The notes: generated from the sequence alone by a model not told the origin. 64,000 nt of DNA from QQUJ01 sp050287605 (GCA_050287605.1 JBNKCG010000045.1:1-64000), one strand, 5' to 3'. Positions 7,177 to 15,750 are shown, counted from the first letter of the stretch. Numbers and translations: made by a program.

Positions 7177-8769
7177 TCACTTGACCTGCGGGGCCGTTTC
7201 CCAGCTATGGAACGGCGGCGGCGACGGCAGTTCCCACTCCAGGCCGCGTGCGCCCTCCCAGGCGCGGTTCTCCGCCTTTCTGCCGCCCCTGACGCACTTG
7301 ATGACGATATAAAGAAACAGCAGGTGGCTGAGCCCGAAGACGAAAGCGCCGATGCTGGAGAGCTGGTTGAACTCGGTGAAGATGACGTTGTAGTCCACGA
7401 TGCGCCGCGGCATGCCGGCGAGCCCCAGGAAGTGTTGCGGGAAGAAGGTGACGTTGAAGCTGATGACGTTGATCCAGAAGAAGATCTTGGCCAGCTTCTC
7501 GTCGTACATGTGCCCGGTCCACTTGGGTAGCCAGTAGAACACCGCCGCGAACAGGCCGTAGATGGCCCCCGGGATCAGCACGTAGTGGAAGTGGGCCACC
7601 ACGAACATGGAGTCCTGGTACTGCATGTCGGCCGGGATCACCGCCAGCATCACGCCGGTGAGACCGCCGAAGCTGAACAGCATCACCATGGCGATGGCGA
7701 ACAGCATGGGGGTTTCGAAGGTCATGGAGCCGCGCCACATGGTGGCGATGAAGTTGAAGATGATCAGCCCCACCGGGATGGAGATCAGGATGGTACCGAT
7801 CATGAAGTAGTTCACCGCCCCCAGGGACATGCCGATGGTGTACTGGTGATGCGCCCACACCACCAGACCCAGGGTGGCGATGACCAGCATGCCGCCCACC
7901 ATGGAGTGGTAGCCGAACAGCGGCTTGCGCGAGAAGGCGGGGATGATCTGTGCCAGTGCGCCGATGGCTGGCAGGATCAGAATGTAGACCTCGGGATGAC
8001 CGAAGAACCAAAACAGGTGCTGGAACAGCACCGGATCACCGCCGCCCGCGGCGTTGAAGAAGCTGGTGCCGAAGTGGCGGTCGAAGAGCAGCATGGTCAC
8101 GCCGCCGGCGATCACCGGTACCACCAGGATCAGCAGGAACGCGGTCACGAACCAGGCCCAGCAGAAGATGGGCATGTCGAACATCTTCATGCCCGGCGCG
8201 CGCATGTTGAGAATGGTGACGATGATGTTGATCGAGGCCAGCACCGAAGAGATGCCCAGCAGGTGGATGGCGAAGATCAGGAAGTCCATGGACATGCCCA
8301 CCTGGATCGACAGCGGCGGGTAGAGCGTCCAGCCGGTGTTGATCTGCGAGCCGCCGCCGGGGAAGAACGGTACGATGAACGACAGCAGCAGCATGGTTCC
8401 TGCGGCGGGCAGGATCCAGAAGCTGAGGTTGTTCATGCGCGGCAGCGCCATGTCCGGCGCGCCGATCATCAACGGGATCATCCAGTTGGCGATACCGGCA
8501 CCGGCCGGCATCACCGCACCGAAGATCATGATCAGCGCGTGGTTGGTGACGATGTTGTTGTAGAGATCGGGTTCCAACAGCTGCAGCCCGGGGAACAGCA
8601 GCTCGGCGCGGATGGCCATGGCGCTGAGGCCGCCCAGGAACAGCATGATCATGGCGAACACCAGGTACATGGTACCGATGTCCTTGTGATTGGTGCTGTA
8701 CAGCCAGCGCCTCCAGCCGGTGGGTGGTCCGTGGATCTCGTGATCGTGGGTAGCGGCTGCGGTACTCAT
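7177..8769 (-). CDS. ctaD: Cytochrome c oxidase subunit I, with an altered K-channel
   Basis: Catalytic subunit of a haem-copper oxidase, 530 residues, twelve helices. Low-spin haem ligand His77 (TNHAL); CuB ligands His258 (GHPEVY) and His307/308 (VWAHH); cross-link Tyr262; later VVAHFHYVL. D-channel residues are present: Asp106 (GAPDM), Asn95, Asn113/114, Ser174/175, Asn181 and Glu260. The K-channel is not: the usual P-T-G-V-K reads P-V-G-L-I at 332-336, so Lys is Ile336 and Thr is Val333, and the helix-VI Ser of V-S-H-I-I is Ala273. Otherwise close to family A1, ending with EGLEWELPSPPPFHSWE. The start ATG has GGAGTGA upstream. Confidence 0.96.
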   Translation of the reverse strand: MSTAAATHDHEIHGPPTGWRRWLYSTNHKDIGTMYLVFAMIMLFLGGLSAMAIRAELLFPGLQLLEPDLYNNIVTNHALIMIFGAVMPAGAGIANWMIPLMIGAPDMALPRMNNLSFWILPAAGTMLLLSFIVPFFPGGGSQINTGWTLYPPLSIQVGMSMDFLIFAIHLLGISSVLASINIIVTILNMRAPGMKMFDMPIFCWAWFVTAFLLILVVPVIAGGVTMLLFDRHFGTSFFNAAGGGDPVLFQHLFWFFGHPEVYILILPAIGALAQIIPAFSRKPLFGYHSMVGGMLVIATLGLVVWAHHQYTIGMSLGAVNYFMIGTILISIPVGLIIFNFIATMWRGSMTFETPMLFAIAMVMLFSFGGLTGVMLAVIPADMQYQDSMFVVAHFHYVLIPGAIYGLFAAVFYWLPKWTGHMYDEKLAKIFFWINVISFNVTFFPQHFLGLAGMPRRIVDYNVIFTEFNQLSSIGAFVFGLSHLLFLYIVIKCVRGGRKAENRAWEGARGLEWELPSPPPFHSWETAPQVK

Positions 8770-8776
8770 GGGTGCG

Positions 8777-8851
8777 TCACTCCTTCGGCTGAATCGACGC
8801 CACGCGAACGGGGTTGCGGCGCGTTGGGGTATTGGGCGAATGGGTAGTCAT
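8777..8851 (-). CDS. 24-residue ORF bridging ctaC and ctaD
   Basis: ATG 8851 overlaps the ctaC stop as TGATG, the frame encodes 24 residues (M-T-T-H-S-P-N-T-P..., basic and Pro-rich, no helix), and it stops eight bases before the ctaD start. Its last codons (AAG GAG TGA) form the ribosome-binding site of ctaD. It could be a translational-coupling leader or a chance frame. No homologue recognised. Confidence 0.35.
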   Translation of the reverse strand: MTTHSPNTPTRRNPVRVASIQPKE

Positions 8852-9981
8852 CAGCGCTCGGCCTTGATGTCTTTGGGCTGGACCACGTCGCCGGTGTCGT
8901 TGCCCCACGAGTTGCGCTCGTAGGTGATGATGGCGGCGACGTCGAGATCGTTGAGATGCGCCCATGCCGGCATCGCGGTGCCGGGCCGGCCGCGCAGGAC
9001 CGTGTCGATGTGGTCTTTCAGCGGGCCGGTGGCCACTTTGCTGCCCTTGAGCGGCGGGAACGCCGGCGGCAGGCCCTGGCCGTTGAGCTGGTGGCAGGCC
9101 GAGCAGTTGGTGTTGTAGAGGCCGCGGCCCTTCTCGATCAGCTCAGCCTTGGTCCAGGTTTTGTCAGCGCTGGCTTCGGCGGCCTTGGCGGCCATGGCCA
9201 CCTTCTGGCCCTGGACCCACTGGTCGAATTTCTCGGGAGCGACCGAATCCACCACGATGGGCATGCGCGAGTGCCAGGTGCCGCACAGTTCGGCGCATTG
9301 GCCGCGGAAAGTGCCCTCGCGGTTCAGTTCGGTCCAGGTTTCGGTCACGTAACCGGGGATCGCGTCTTTCTTGAAGCCGAGCTCTGGTACCCAGAAGGAG
9401 TGGATGACGTCGGCGGAGGTGTGCAGAAAGCGGATGCGGGTGTTGGTGGGCAATACCAAGTGGTGATCCGTCTCGCGCAGATAGAGGTCGCCGGCCTGCT
9501 CTTCAGGAGTGAAGCGGCTCTCCACCTTGATGCCGTAGTCCAGGTACTCGAACTCCCACCACCACTGGTGGCCCGTTACCTTAACCTCCATCAGCTGCTT
9601 GTCTTTGGGGATGACCCAGAGGTGTTCGAGTACCCGCTGTGCCGAGCCGGCAATGGTGAGGTCGACACCCAGCACCATGGCGGGAACCAGAATCCACGAC
9701 CAGCGCCCGAACCAGGTGCGGTGGAAGTTCTGATCCGCCGGATAACCACGGCTCTTGCGGAAGCGGAAGATCGCGAACAGCACTACCACGAACACGGTGA
9801 TGGTGAGCACTGTGGCGATGGTGGCGGTCAGCATGTGGATGTCGTAGATCTGCTGCGCGCCCTCGGAGGCGGGAGGCGGGAAGTTCACCCCCAAATCGGC
9901 GTGTGCGATTTCGCCCCCGAGTAGCCCGGCTACGGCGGTTAACTTGTGGATTGTTTTGATTTTTTGCATCGCTTTGAGCAT
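8851..9981 (-). CDS. ctaC: Cytochrome c oxidase subunit II with fused cytochrome c domain
   Basis: Electron-entry subunit of a caa3-type oxidase, 376 residues. A signal peptide ends near A-H-A (26-28). Two transmembrane helices follow (about 50-72 and 92-113), then the CuA cupredoxin domain and a C-terminal class I cytochrome c domain. CuA ligands are complete: His in VIHSFW and Cys, Glu, Cys, His and Met in CAELCGTWHSRM. The haem motif is CSACH, with the axial Met in GTAMPAW. Arg93 in F-G-R-W-S-W occupies the place where most A-type enzymes have the K-channel Glu (T-x-x-E-x-x-W-T). First oxidase subunit of the operon; MLKAMQKIK offers two ATG starts. Confidence 0.95.
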   Translation of the reverse strand: MLKAMQKIKTIHKLTAVAGLLGGEIAHADLGVNFPPPASEGAQQIYDIHMLTATIATVLTITVFVVVLFAIFRFRKSRGYPADQNFHRTWFGRWSWILVPAMVLGVDLTIAGSAQRVLEHLWVIPKDKQLMEVKVTGHQWWWEFEYLDYGIKVESRFTPEEQAGDLYLRETDHHLVLPTNTRIRFLHTSADVIHSFWVPELGFKKDAIPGYVTETWTELNREGTFRGQCAELCGTWHSRMPIVVDSVAPEKFDQWVQGQKVAMAAKAAEASADKTWTKAELIEKGRGLYNTNCSACHQLNGQGLPPAFPPLKGSKVATGPLKDHIDTVLRGRPGTAMPAWAHLNDLDVAAIITYERNSWGNDTGDVVQPKDIKAER

Positions 9982-9990
9982 AGCAGGCCC

Positions 9991-10551
9991 TCAACCGGCG
10001 GCAGGATCCGCCGGCAGGCGGCCTTTGGTTTCAAGGAGTGGAAAGACTTGGGATACGGGTGTTGGACGCCGTTGGCCCGGCATCAGGTAGTGGCCCAACG
10101 CCGCGGCGAGCTGGCGCCGCTCGTCATCGAGCAGCTGTTTGCCCACTTCGGTATCGCGGCCGTGGGAACGCAGCAGCAGCCGGTTGGGGTACCAGTTGCG
10201 TGCATCGCTGGCCAATACCACCCGCGCCCAGGCGCGCGGCAGGCGCGTCTCGTGGCGGGGGCCGTGCAGCCCGCGCTGGATCACAATGTGCTGGGCATCA
10301 ATGCGCAGGATTTCGCGCCGGTGGGTGCCGAGTGCGCACAGGTACAGACCGAGCCCCATTGCCAGTACCTCAAGACCCGCGAACGGCAGCACCAGCCACG
10401 CGCCGAGGCTAGCGAAATAGCCGGCGATGGCCGCAGAAAAGCCGCAGATTACGAAAAAGGCCGCTTGGGCGGCCTTCCAGTTTAACGAGCGGTTCGGCTG
10501 CAACACGAACTCGACGCCCTGCGCGTCGCTGCGCTCCAAACAGGTGACCAT
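9991..10551 (-). CDS. DUF2244 membrane protein
   Basis: A 186-residue protein with two adjacent hydrophobic segments (about 29-48 and 53-74) after the N-terminal motif FVLQPNRSLNW, then a soluble tail with RREILRIDAQHIVIQRG. This matches the DUF2244 family, which often sits next to oxidase or ubiquinone genes; its biochemical role is unknown to me. It ends ten bases before ctaC and is probably the first gene of the oxidase transcript. The ATG follows AAGGAGCAGACTCC, a good ribosome-binding site. Confidence 0.85.
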   Translation of the reverse strand: MVTCLERSDAQGVEFVLQPNRSLNWKAAQAAFFVICGFSAAIAGYFASLGAWLVLPFAGLEVLAMGLGLYLCALGTHRREILRIDAQHIVIQRGLHGPRHETRLPRAWARVVLASDARNWYPNRLLLRSHGRDTEVGKQLLDDERRQLAAALGHYLMPGQRRPTPVSQVFPLLETKGRLPADPAAG

Positions 10552-10608
10552 GGAGTCTGCTCCTTGCCCTGTGCTCGCGTCTTGGTGCCCGAGCTGCAGA
10601 GTCGGAAA

Positions 10609-10649
10609 TTGACATTTATCAAGTATGCCGGCGGCGGGAAAAAACGCAA
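10609..10649 (-). promoter_or_regulatory. Candidate promoter of the oxidase operon with an FNR/ANR-like box
   Basis: Read on the minus strand: TTGCGT (10644-10649), a 16-base spacer and CATACT (10622-10627) form a possible sigma-70 promoter. The -10 is directly followed by TTGATAAATGTCAA (10609-10622), one mismatch from the FNR/ANR consensus TTGAT-N4-ATCAA. A box overlapping the start site would fit repression of the aerobic oxidase when oxygen is low. The match is visible; the function is inferred. Confidence 0.4.
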
Positions 10650-10717
10650 CACAATATCTGAGGGATTTGCTCAGACATTGACCCGTGTCAACTGCGCGGA
10701 AGGCGTGCGGGGTGGTG

Positions 10718-11716
10718 CTAGATGCTCAGGGAGCGTGTGGCGACGCGGTTGCGCCCGGCGTCCTTGGCCTCATAGAGCGCGTCGTCGGCCAAGCGCAGCA
10801 GGGTGTCGAGATCGAAGATCTGACTCTGACCGGCGGGATGGGTAGCCACGCCGATGGTGACGCTGATGGAGAACGCGCCGCCCTTGTCGGGGACTGGTGT
10901 GGTGAAGATCGCCTCGCGCAGGCGCTCGGCGGTGTGAATGGCGGTGGGTTCATCGCACTCGGGAAGCAGGATCACGAACTCATCGCCGCCGAAGCGGGCG
11001 ATGATGTCGGTGCGCCGCAGGCTGAGTTGGCAGATGGCCACCAGGTGGCAGAGGGCGGCGTCGCCGGCGACGTGGCCGTAGGTGTCGTTGATCTCCTTGA
11101 AACGATCGATGTCCATCACCAGCAGCGCCAGCGGTGCTTTGCTGCGCTGGACGCGGTAGATCTCGAGCTCTGCCATCTGGAGGAAGTTGCGCCGATTGGC
11201 CGCGCCGGTGAGCTCGTCGGTTGCGGCCATCTGCTCCATGCGCGCCAGCGATTCGGTGAGACGGTCGTCGCTCTCCACCAGCCGGCGCCCCACCAGCAGG
11301 CGCGCGCGCAGTTCACCGGGATTGGCGGGCTTGGTCTGGAAGTCGTGTGCCCCCTGCTCCAGGGCGTGGATCAGGGCTTGTTCGTCGGTCTTGCTGGTGA
11401 GCAGGATGGTGTAGATCAGCGGCGCATCGGGCCGCGCGTGCAGGCGGCGGCAGATTTCGACACCGTCGATCCCCGGCATCATCCAGTCGATGATGGCGAT
11501 GCGCGGCGGGTTGGGGCCGCTGAGGATCGCCCATGCGCTGTCGCCGCTGTCGGCCTCGACCGTCTGGTAGCCCCAGCTCTCCACTACGCGCATCAGCAAG
11601 GTGCGCGAGACGCGCTCATCGTCGGCGATGAGGATACGCATGTTTCCGGAGCTGGCGGGTACGACGGGTTCCTCGTTCACGGACCTGGCTATCTGGATTG
11701 ATGGGCTGAATTCCAT
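10718..11716 (-). CDS. Response regulator diguanylate cyclase (REC-GGDEF)
   Basis: Two-domain output protein that would make cyclic di-GMP when phosphorylated. The receiver begins MRILIADDERVS and has the phospho-acceptor Asp in IIDWMMPG and the Lys in LLTSKTD. After a helical linker comes a complete GGDEF domain: FGGDEF catalytic loop and RRTD, five residues before it, as the inhibitory I-site. I chose ATG 11716 (GGAAAG upstream), which overlaps the kinase gene by 28 bases. ATG 11740 is possible, and ATG 11641 would begin exactly at the receiver. It is the natural partner of the hybrid kinase upstream. Confidence 0.92.
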   Translation of the reverse strand: MEFSPSIQIARSVNEEPVVPASSGNMRILIADDERVSRTLLMRVVESWGYQTVEADSGDSAWAILSGPNPPRIAIIDWMMPGIDGVEICRRLHARPDAPLIYTILLTSKTDEQALIHALEQGAHDFQTKPANPGELRARLLVGRRLVESDDRLTESLARMEQMAATDELTGAANRRNFLQMAELEIYRVQRSKAPLALLVMDIDRFKEINDTYGHVAGDAALCHLVAICQLSLRRTDIIARFGGDEFVILLPECDEPTAIHTAERLREAIFTTPVPDKGGAFSISVTIGVATHPAGQSQIFDLDTLLRLADDALYEAKDAGRNRVATRSLSI

Positions 11717-14064
11717 TCGCGACTTTCCAAAGCTTGACACAAACGTTCCAGCGCTGCCCGCACCGGATTACGTAGTGTACGCACGGAGGCATTGTCGCCC
11801 AAGCGCGCCGCCTCCTCCATCTCTCGGGTCACCTGGCGCAGTTCACGGCCGCCGACGCTGGCGGCGATGCCCGACAGAGCATGTATCCGATCCACCAACC
11901 GTGGCAAGTCGTCGTTGTCCAGAGCCTCATCGACTTCGCTCATGCGGGCGGGGGCGTCCGCCAGGGTCATGTCGATGATTTCTTTAATTAATGTCATGTC
12001 ACCGCCGGCGGCGTTCCACAAATGGTTGGGGTCGAGAATGCTCGCCCCTTCCACGCCGGCGAGCTGCTTCATCTCGGTGGATGAGACGGTTGCCATGGGC
12101 AGGTAGCGACGCAGCGCTTCGGCCACCGATCGTCGCGTGATGGGTTTCTGCAGGTAGTCGTCCATGCCCGCCTCAAGGCAGCGCTCGCGGTCGCCGCGCA
12201 TGGCTAGCGCTGTCATGGCGATGATCGGTGCGTGCTGGTTAGGGCCCTTGGCGCGGCGCAGTGCGCGAGTCGCTTCGAAACCGTCCAATTCGGGCATGGT
12301 GGCGTCCATGAGGATGGCGTCGTAGCGCTCGACGGCGCCCCGCTCCAGCGCGATCAGGCCGTTTTCAGCCAGGTCGACGCGGCAGCCGAGGCGTTCTAAG
12401 ACCGTCAGGGCCACTTTCTGATTTACCGGGTTGTCTTCCACCAGCAGTATCCGTGCGTCGAAACGCCACACTTCGCGCGATTCGCGCGGCATTTGCGGCA
12501 CCTGAGGTACCAGCTCGGGCAACACCTGCTCCAGCGGGATGGAGGCGACGAAGTTGGAGCCCTGGCCGGGGGTGCTCTGCACCGTCAGCGTGCCTCCCAT
12601 CAGCTCTACGAGTTGACGCGAAATGGCCAGTCCCAGCCCGGTGCCGCCGAAGCGGCGGGTAACCGAGGCGTCCGCCTGGGTGAACTTCTCGAAGATGCTG
12701 TCGAGGCGGTCGGCGGAGATTCCGATGCCGGTGTCCTGCACCGAGATGGCGATGTTTCCGTCGGCCGGCGTGTCGCCGATGGTGATCTTCACGTGGCCTT
12801 TGGCGGTGAATTTGATGGCGTTACCCACCAGGTTGGTGAGCACCTGACGAATGCGCACCGCATCGCCGCGGAAGGCGCGCGGTGTGCCGGCCCGATAATC
12901 GAGCTCCAACTCCAGGCTCTTGTCGGCGGCCTGGGCGGCGAACAGCAGGACCACCTGTTCTGCGGTGGTCCGCAGATCGAAGGGCAGGGCCTGCATGTCC
13001 ACCTTGCCGGCCTCGACTTTGGAGAAATCCAACACATCGTCGAGGATGGTGAGCAGTGTATTGGCCGAACTGGCGATGGTGTCGAGGTAGAGCCGCTGCT
13101 GCTGCGAGAGCGGCGTGTCGGCAAACAGGTCCACCATGCCGATGATGCCGTTCATGGGGGTTCGGATCTCGTGCGACATGTTGGCGAGAAACTCGCTCTT
13201 CGCCCGAGTCGCCGATTCCGCACCCTCTTTGGCCATCTGCAGTTCGTGGGTGCGTTCGGTGATGCGATCCTCGAGGTCCTGGGTGAAGACCTCCAGGCGG
13301 TGGGCGTTGTCCAGCAGTTCGCTCTGTTTGCGTGCCAGTTCGCCGGTCATGCGGTTGAAGGTGTCGGCGATGTCGCCGAGCTCGTCTTTGGAGGAGACCT
13401 CCGCCTGCACCGTCAGATTGCCGCTTTGGATCTGAGCCATGGTGGTGCGCAGTTTGCTCAACGGTCGTAGCAGGATGCGACGAATGACCAGGGTCAGGAT
13501 GACGATGATCAACAGATCGAGGATGATCACTTGCGCGGCAATGGTGCCGATGGTGCCGTTCAGGCTGTCGCGCATATAGCGGGGCGTGAGGAAGACTTCG
13601 ACCTGGCCGATGGATTTGAAATCGCTGTCCAGCCCAGCGCCGGTTTTGACGATGGGTGCGGCAGCGCGCAGTCCATTGGTCTCCTCGCGGGCATGTGGAC
13701 GACTGGTGATGGTTCCGTCCGCCTCTTTCCATAGCGCAAGCCAGGGGCGCGGGGGTTCGTCTTCGGTGGCCGGGGGTTCGGTAATCTGCACGCCGACAAT
13801 CTGGCGCTCGGCCATGCCGGCCAGCACGATGGCGCGTCCGGCGCTGTTGTCCATGTCCCACAGGGGAACGCTGAGGGCGGCGGCCAATATATCGGCGCTG
13901 AGCTGTCCGTCGTTGCGCAGCTTGGCCTGCATTTCGGTTGCGGCGCTGCGCACCTGCCAGACGGCGAAGACCGCCAGCGTGCCGGTGGTCACCAGCACCA
14001 CGATCAGTATCAGCTTGGAGGCGAGTCGAACGCGGAAGCGGCTGCCGTGCGTCTTGCTCATCAC
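11689..14064 (-). CDS. Hybrid sensor histidine kinase (HAMP-HisKA-HATPase-REC-Hpt)
   Basis: A 791-residue membrane kinase. TM1 about 17-37, periplasmic sensor region about 38-172, TM2 about 173-194, HAMP about 195-250 and a coiled coil to about 290. The HisKA domain has the phosphorylation site His298 (SHEIRTPMNG). The ATPase domain shows NLVGNAIKF (411-419), DTGIGI (444-449) and FGGTGLGL. The receiver has phospho-Asp587 (ILMDATMPEL), and a C-terminal Hpt domain has His728 (RIHALSG). The parts form a full phosphorelay ending at the REC-GGDEF protein. The start lies one base from the end of the binding-protein gene. Confidence 0.94.
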   Translation of the reverse strand: MMSKTHGSRFRVRLASKLILIVVLVTTGTLAVFAVWQVRSAATEMQAKLRNDGQLSADILAAALSVPLWDMDNSAGRAIVLAGMAERQIVGVQITEPPATEDEPPRPWLALWKEADGTITSRPHAREETNGLRAAAPIVKTGAGLDSDFKSIGQVEVFLTPRYMRDSLNGTIGTIAAQVIILDLLIIVILTLVIRRILLRPLSKLRTTMAQIQSGNLTVQAEVSSKDELGDIADTFNRMTGELARKQSELLDNAHRLEVFTQDLEDRITERTHELQMAKEGAESATRAKSEFLANMSHEIRTPMNGIIGMVDLFADTPLSQQQRLYLDTIASSANTLLTILDDVLDFSKVEAGKVDMQALPFDLRTTAEQVVLLFAAQAADKSLELELDYRAGTPRAFRGDAVRIRQVLTNLVGNAIKFTAKGHVKITIGDTPADGNIAISVQDTGIGISADRLDSIFEKFTQADASVTRRFGGTGLGLAISRQLVELMGGTLTVQSTPGQGSNFVASIPLEQVLPELVPQVPQMPRESREVWRFDARILLVEDNPVNQKVALTVLERLGCRVDLAENGLIALERGAVERYDAILMDATMPELDGFEATRALRRAKGPNQHAPIIAMTALAMRGDRERCLEAGMDDYLQKPITRRSVAEALRRYLPMATVSSTEMKQLAGVEGASILDPNHLWNAAGGDMTLIKEIIDMTLADAPARMSEVDEALDNDDLPRLVDRIHALSGIAASVGGRELRQVTREMEEAARLGDNASVRTLRNPVRAALERLCQALESREWNSAHQSR

Positions 14065-14065
14065 A

Positions 14066-15538
14066 TCAGTCTTGGCCGCCGTCGTGCAACCAACGCGCTT
14101 GGTAGGCGCTGATCAATCCTTCGCGATCCATATCGTCGAGTGTCTTCTGCCAGAGCTCGACCACACCTTCGGGTGTGGATCGTGAAAAAGCGATGTAGAT
14201 GTCGGCGTTGCGCAGCGTCAGCAGGGGCCGGATATCGGCGCTGGTGTATCCCAGGCGCTGCAGTAGCGGGCGTGCATACATGTCGCCGGCGACCCAACCC
14301 TGGATGCGCCCCGCGATGAGATTGCGCACCGCTCCGCCGGGCGTGCCGTGGCTGTAGAGGTTGGAGAACCCGAGGTCGCGCAAGTATTGCTCGTCGACGT
14401 CGTCTTTGTAGGTGCCGATACTCTCCATCGACCGGGCATCGTCGAGCGTGCGAACGTCACCCGCGTAATCGCTGCGTGCGTAGAGCACGGTGCGGTTGCT
14501 GCCGATGGGGCCGACCCACCAGAATAGATTCTCGCGCTGTTCGCTGCGTACCGTCGAAAACAGCGCGACGTTGGGGGTGCTGGCCGCCAGGGCGTAGGCG
14601 CGTGACCAGGGCATCACTTCGATGGTTTTCGTCAGATTGAGCCGGCGCATGATCTCGCCAACGACCTCCGTGCCGTAGCCGGTCAGGTGGCCGTTCTGCG
14701 TGAAGTTCCAGGGCGGAAGCTCCTCGGTGAGCAGACGCAGCTTCGCCAGTGCGGCGGGTATGGCACCGCTGTCGGCGGTCGGTATGGGCGGCGGTTGTTC
14801 GTCCGGCAGCCACTCGGCGTAGATGCGGCGCAGGACCCCTTCGCGATACAGCGCCTCCAGCGCCTGTTGCCAGCGGGCGACCACGGCGTCGTCGGTTTTT
14901 TGCGAGAAGGCGACGTAAAGGTAGCTGGTCTTGACCCCGAGTACGGGCTCGATCTTCCTCGGGTCCTCGCCCAACTGCCGTACCACCTGGTTGGCGGAGA
15001 GGTTGGAATCGAGCCACAGATCGACGCGTCCCTCCAGCAATTTGCGCGCGCAGCTTACCAGTTTCGGCGAGCTGTCGAGATTGGTGAAACCCTGCTCGCG
15101 CAGAAACTGTTCGCGGGCGTCGTCGCGGTAGGTGGCGATGCTCCCTACGCGGCGCGCGTCGTCGAGACTGTTGAGCACGATGGGCGAGCCGCGTCGCTTG
15201 TAGAACACGTAGCTCCAGCGCACCAGCGGTCCGACCCATTTGAACAGGGGCTCGCGTTCTTCGCTGCGGGCGGTGGAGAACAGCGCGACGTTGGGTTCCT
15301 CAAGCGCCGACTTGTAGCCCCGTGCCCACGGCACCACCTGGATGGTGTCGGGTTCGTCGACGCGTTTGAGTATCTCGCGCACAATCGCCACCGAAAGCCC
15401 CTTGATCTGACCCGCTTCGGTGTAGTTGAGCGGAGGAAGCTCTTCGGTGAGCAGTGTCAGGTTCTGTGCTTGCGCATTGGTGCACAGGGCGGCAACCAGC
15501 AGAGCACCTGCCAACGTTAACCAGTGATGCCGGACCAT
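14066..15538 (-). CDS. Periplasmic protein with two tandem substrate-binding domains
   Basis: 490 residues with a signal peptide (cleavage near AQAQ, residue 24) followed by two homologous extracellular solute-binding (SBP_bac_3) domains, about 26-245 and 265-486. The repeat is easy to see: LLTEELPPLNYTEAG against LLTEELPPWNFTQNG, EPNVALFSTARSEERE against TPNVALFSTVRSEQRE, and YRDDAREQFLREQGFTNL against YKDDVDEQYLRDLGFSNL. No membrane segment or kinase part is present and no ABC permease is nearby. It ends next to the hybrid kinase gene, so it probably acts as a ligand sensor for it rather than in uptake (inference). Confidence 0.87.
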   Translation of the reverse strand: MVRHHWLTLAGALLVAALCTNAQAQNLTLLTEELPPLNYTEAGQIKGLSVAIVREILKRVDEPDTIQVVPWARGYKSALEEPNVALFSTARSEEREPLFKWVGPLVRWSYVFYKRRGSPIVLNSLDDARRVGSIATYRDDAREQFLREQGFTNLDSSPKLVSCARKLLEGRVDLWLDSNLSANQVVRQLGEDPRKIEPVLGVKTSYLYVAFSQKTDDAVVARWQQALEALYREGVLRRIYAEWLPDEQPPPIPTADSGAIPAALAKLRLLTEELPPWNFTQNGHLTGYGTEVVGEIMRRLNLTKTIEVMPWSRAYALAASTPNVALFSTVRSEQRENLFWWVGPIGSNRTVLYARSDYAGDVRTLDDARSMESIGTYKDDVDEQYLRDLGFSNLYSHGTPGGAVRNLIAGRIQGWVAGDMYARPLLQRLGYTSADIRPLLTLRNADIYIAFSRSTPEGVVELWQKTLDDMDREGLISAYQARWLHDGGQD

Positions 15539-15750
15539 TGAATTCTCCCTGAGCTGGCTGGCGGCTCTCCTGCGCTCCGCGCATGGGCCGGCGATCGCGA
15601 ATCTGTCGGTCGGCCGGTTGTCGCGGTAGATGCCGACGAAGAGGTTCCGGGGTATTGCCGGTCGAGTACCAGGGGCTAGGCCTCATTAAAGTGGATTTGC
15701 GGGGGTGATTCAATCGCTGGGCATGCGCTGCAGGCGCGCTGCTGCGTCGT

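Noticed and set aside
7585..8847. A 420-codon frame antisense to ctaD
   Set aside because: His/Gln/Asp-rich low-complexity translation typical of the complement of a membrane-protein gene.
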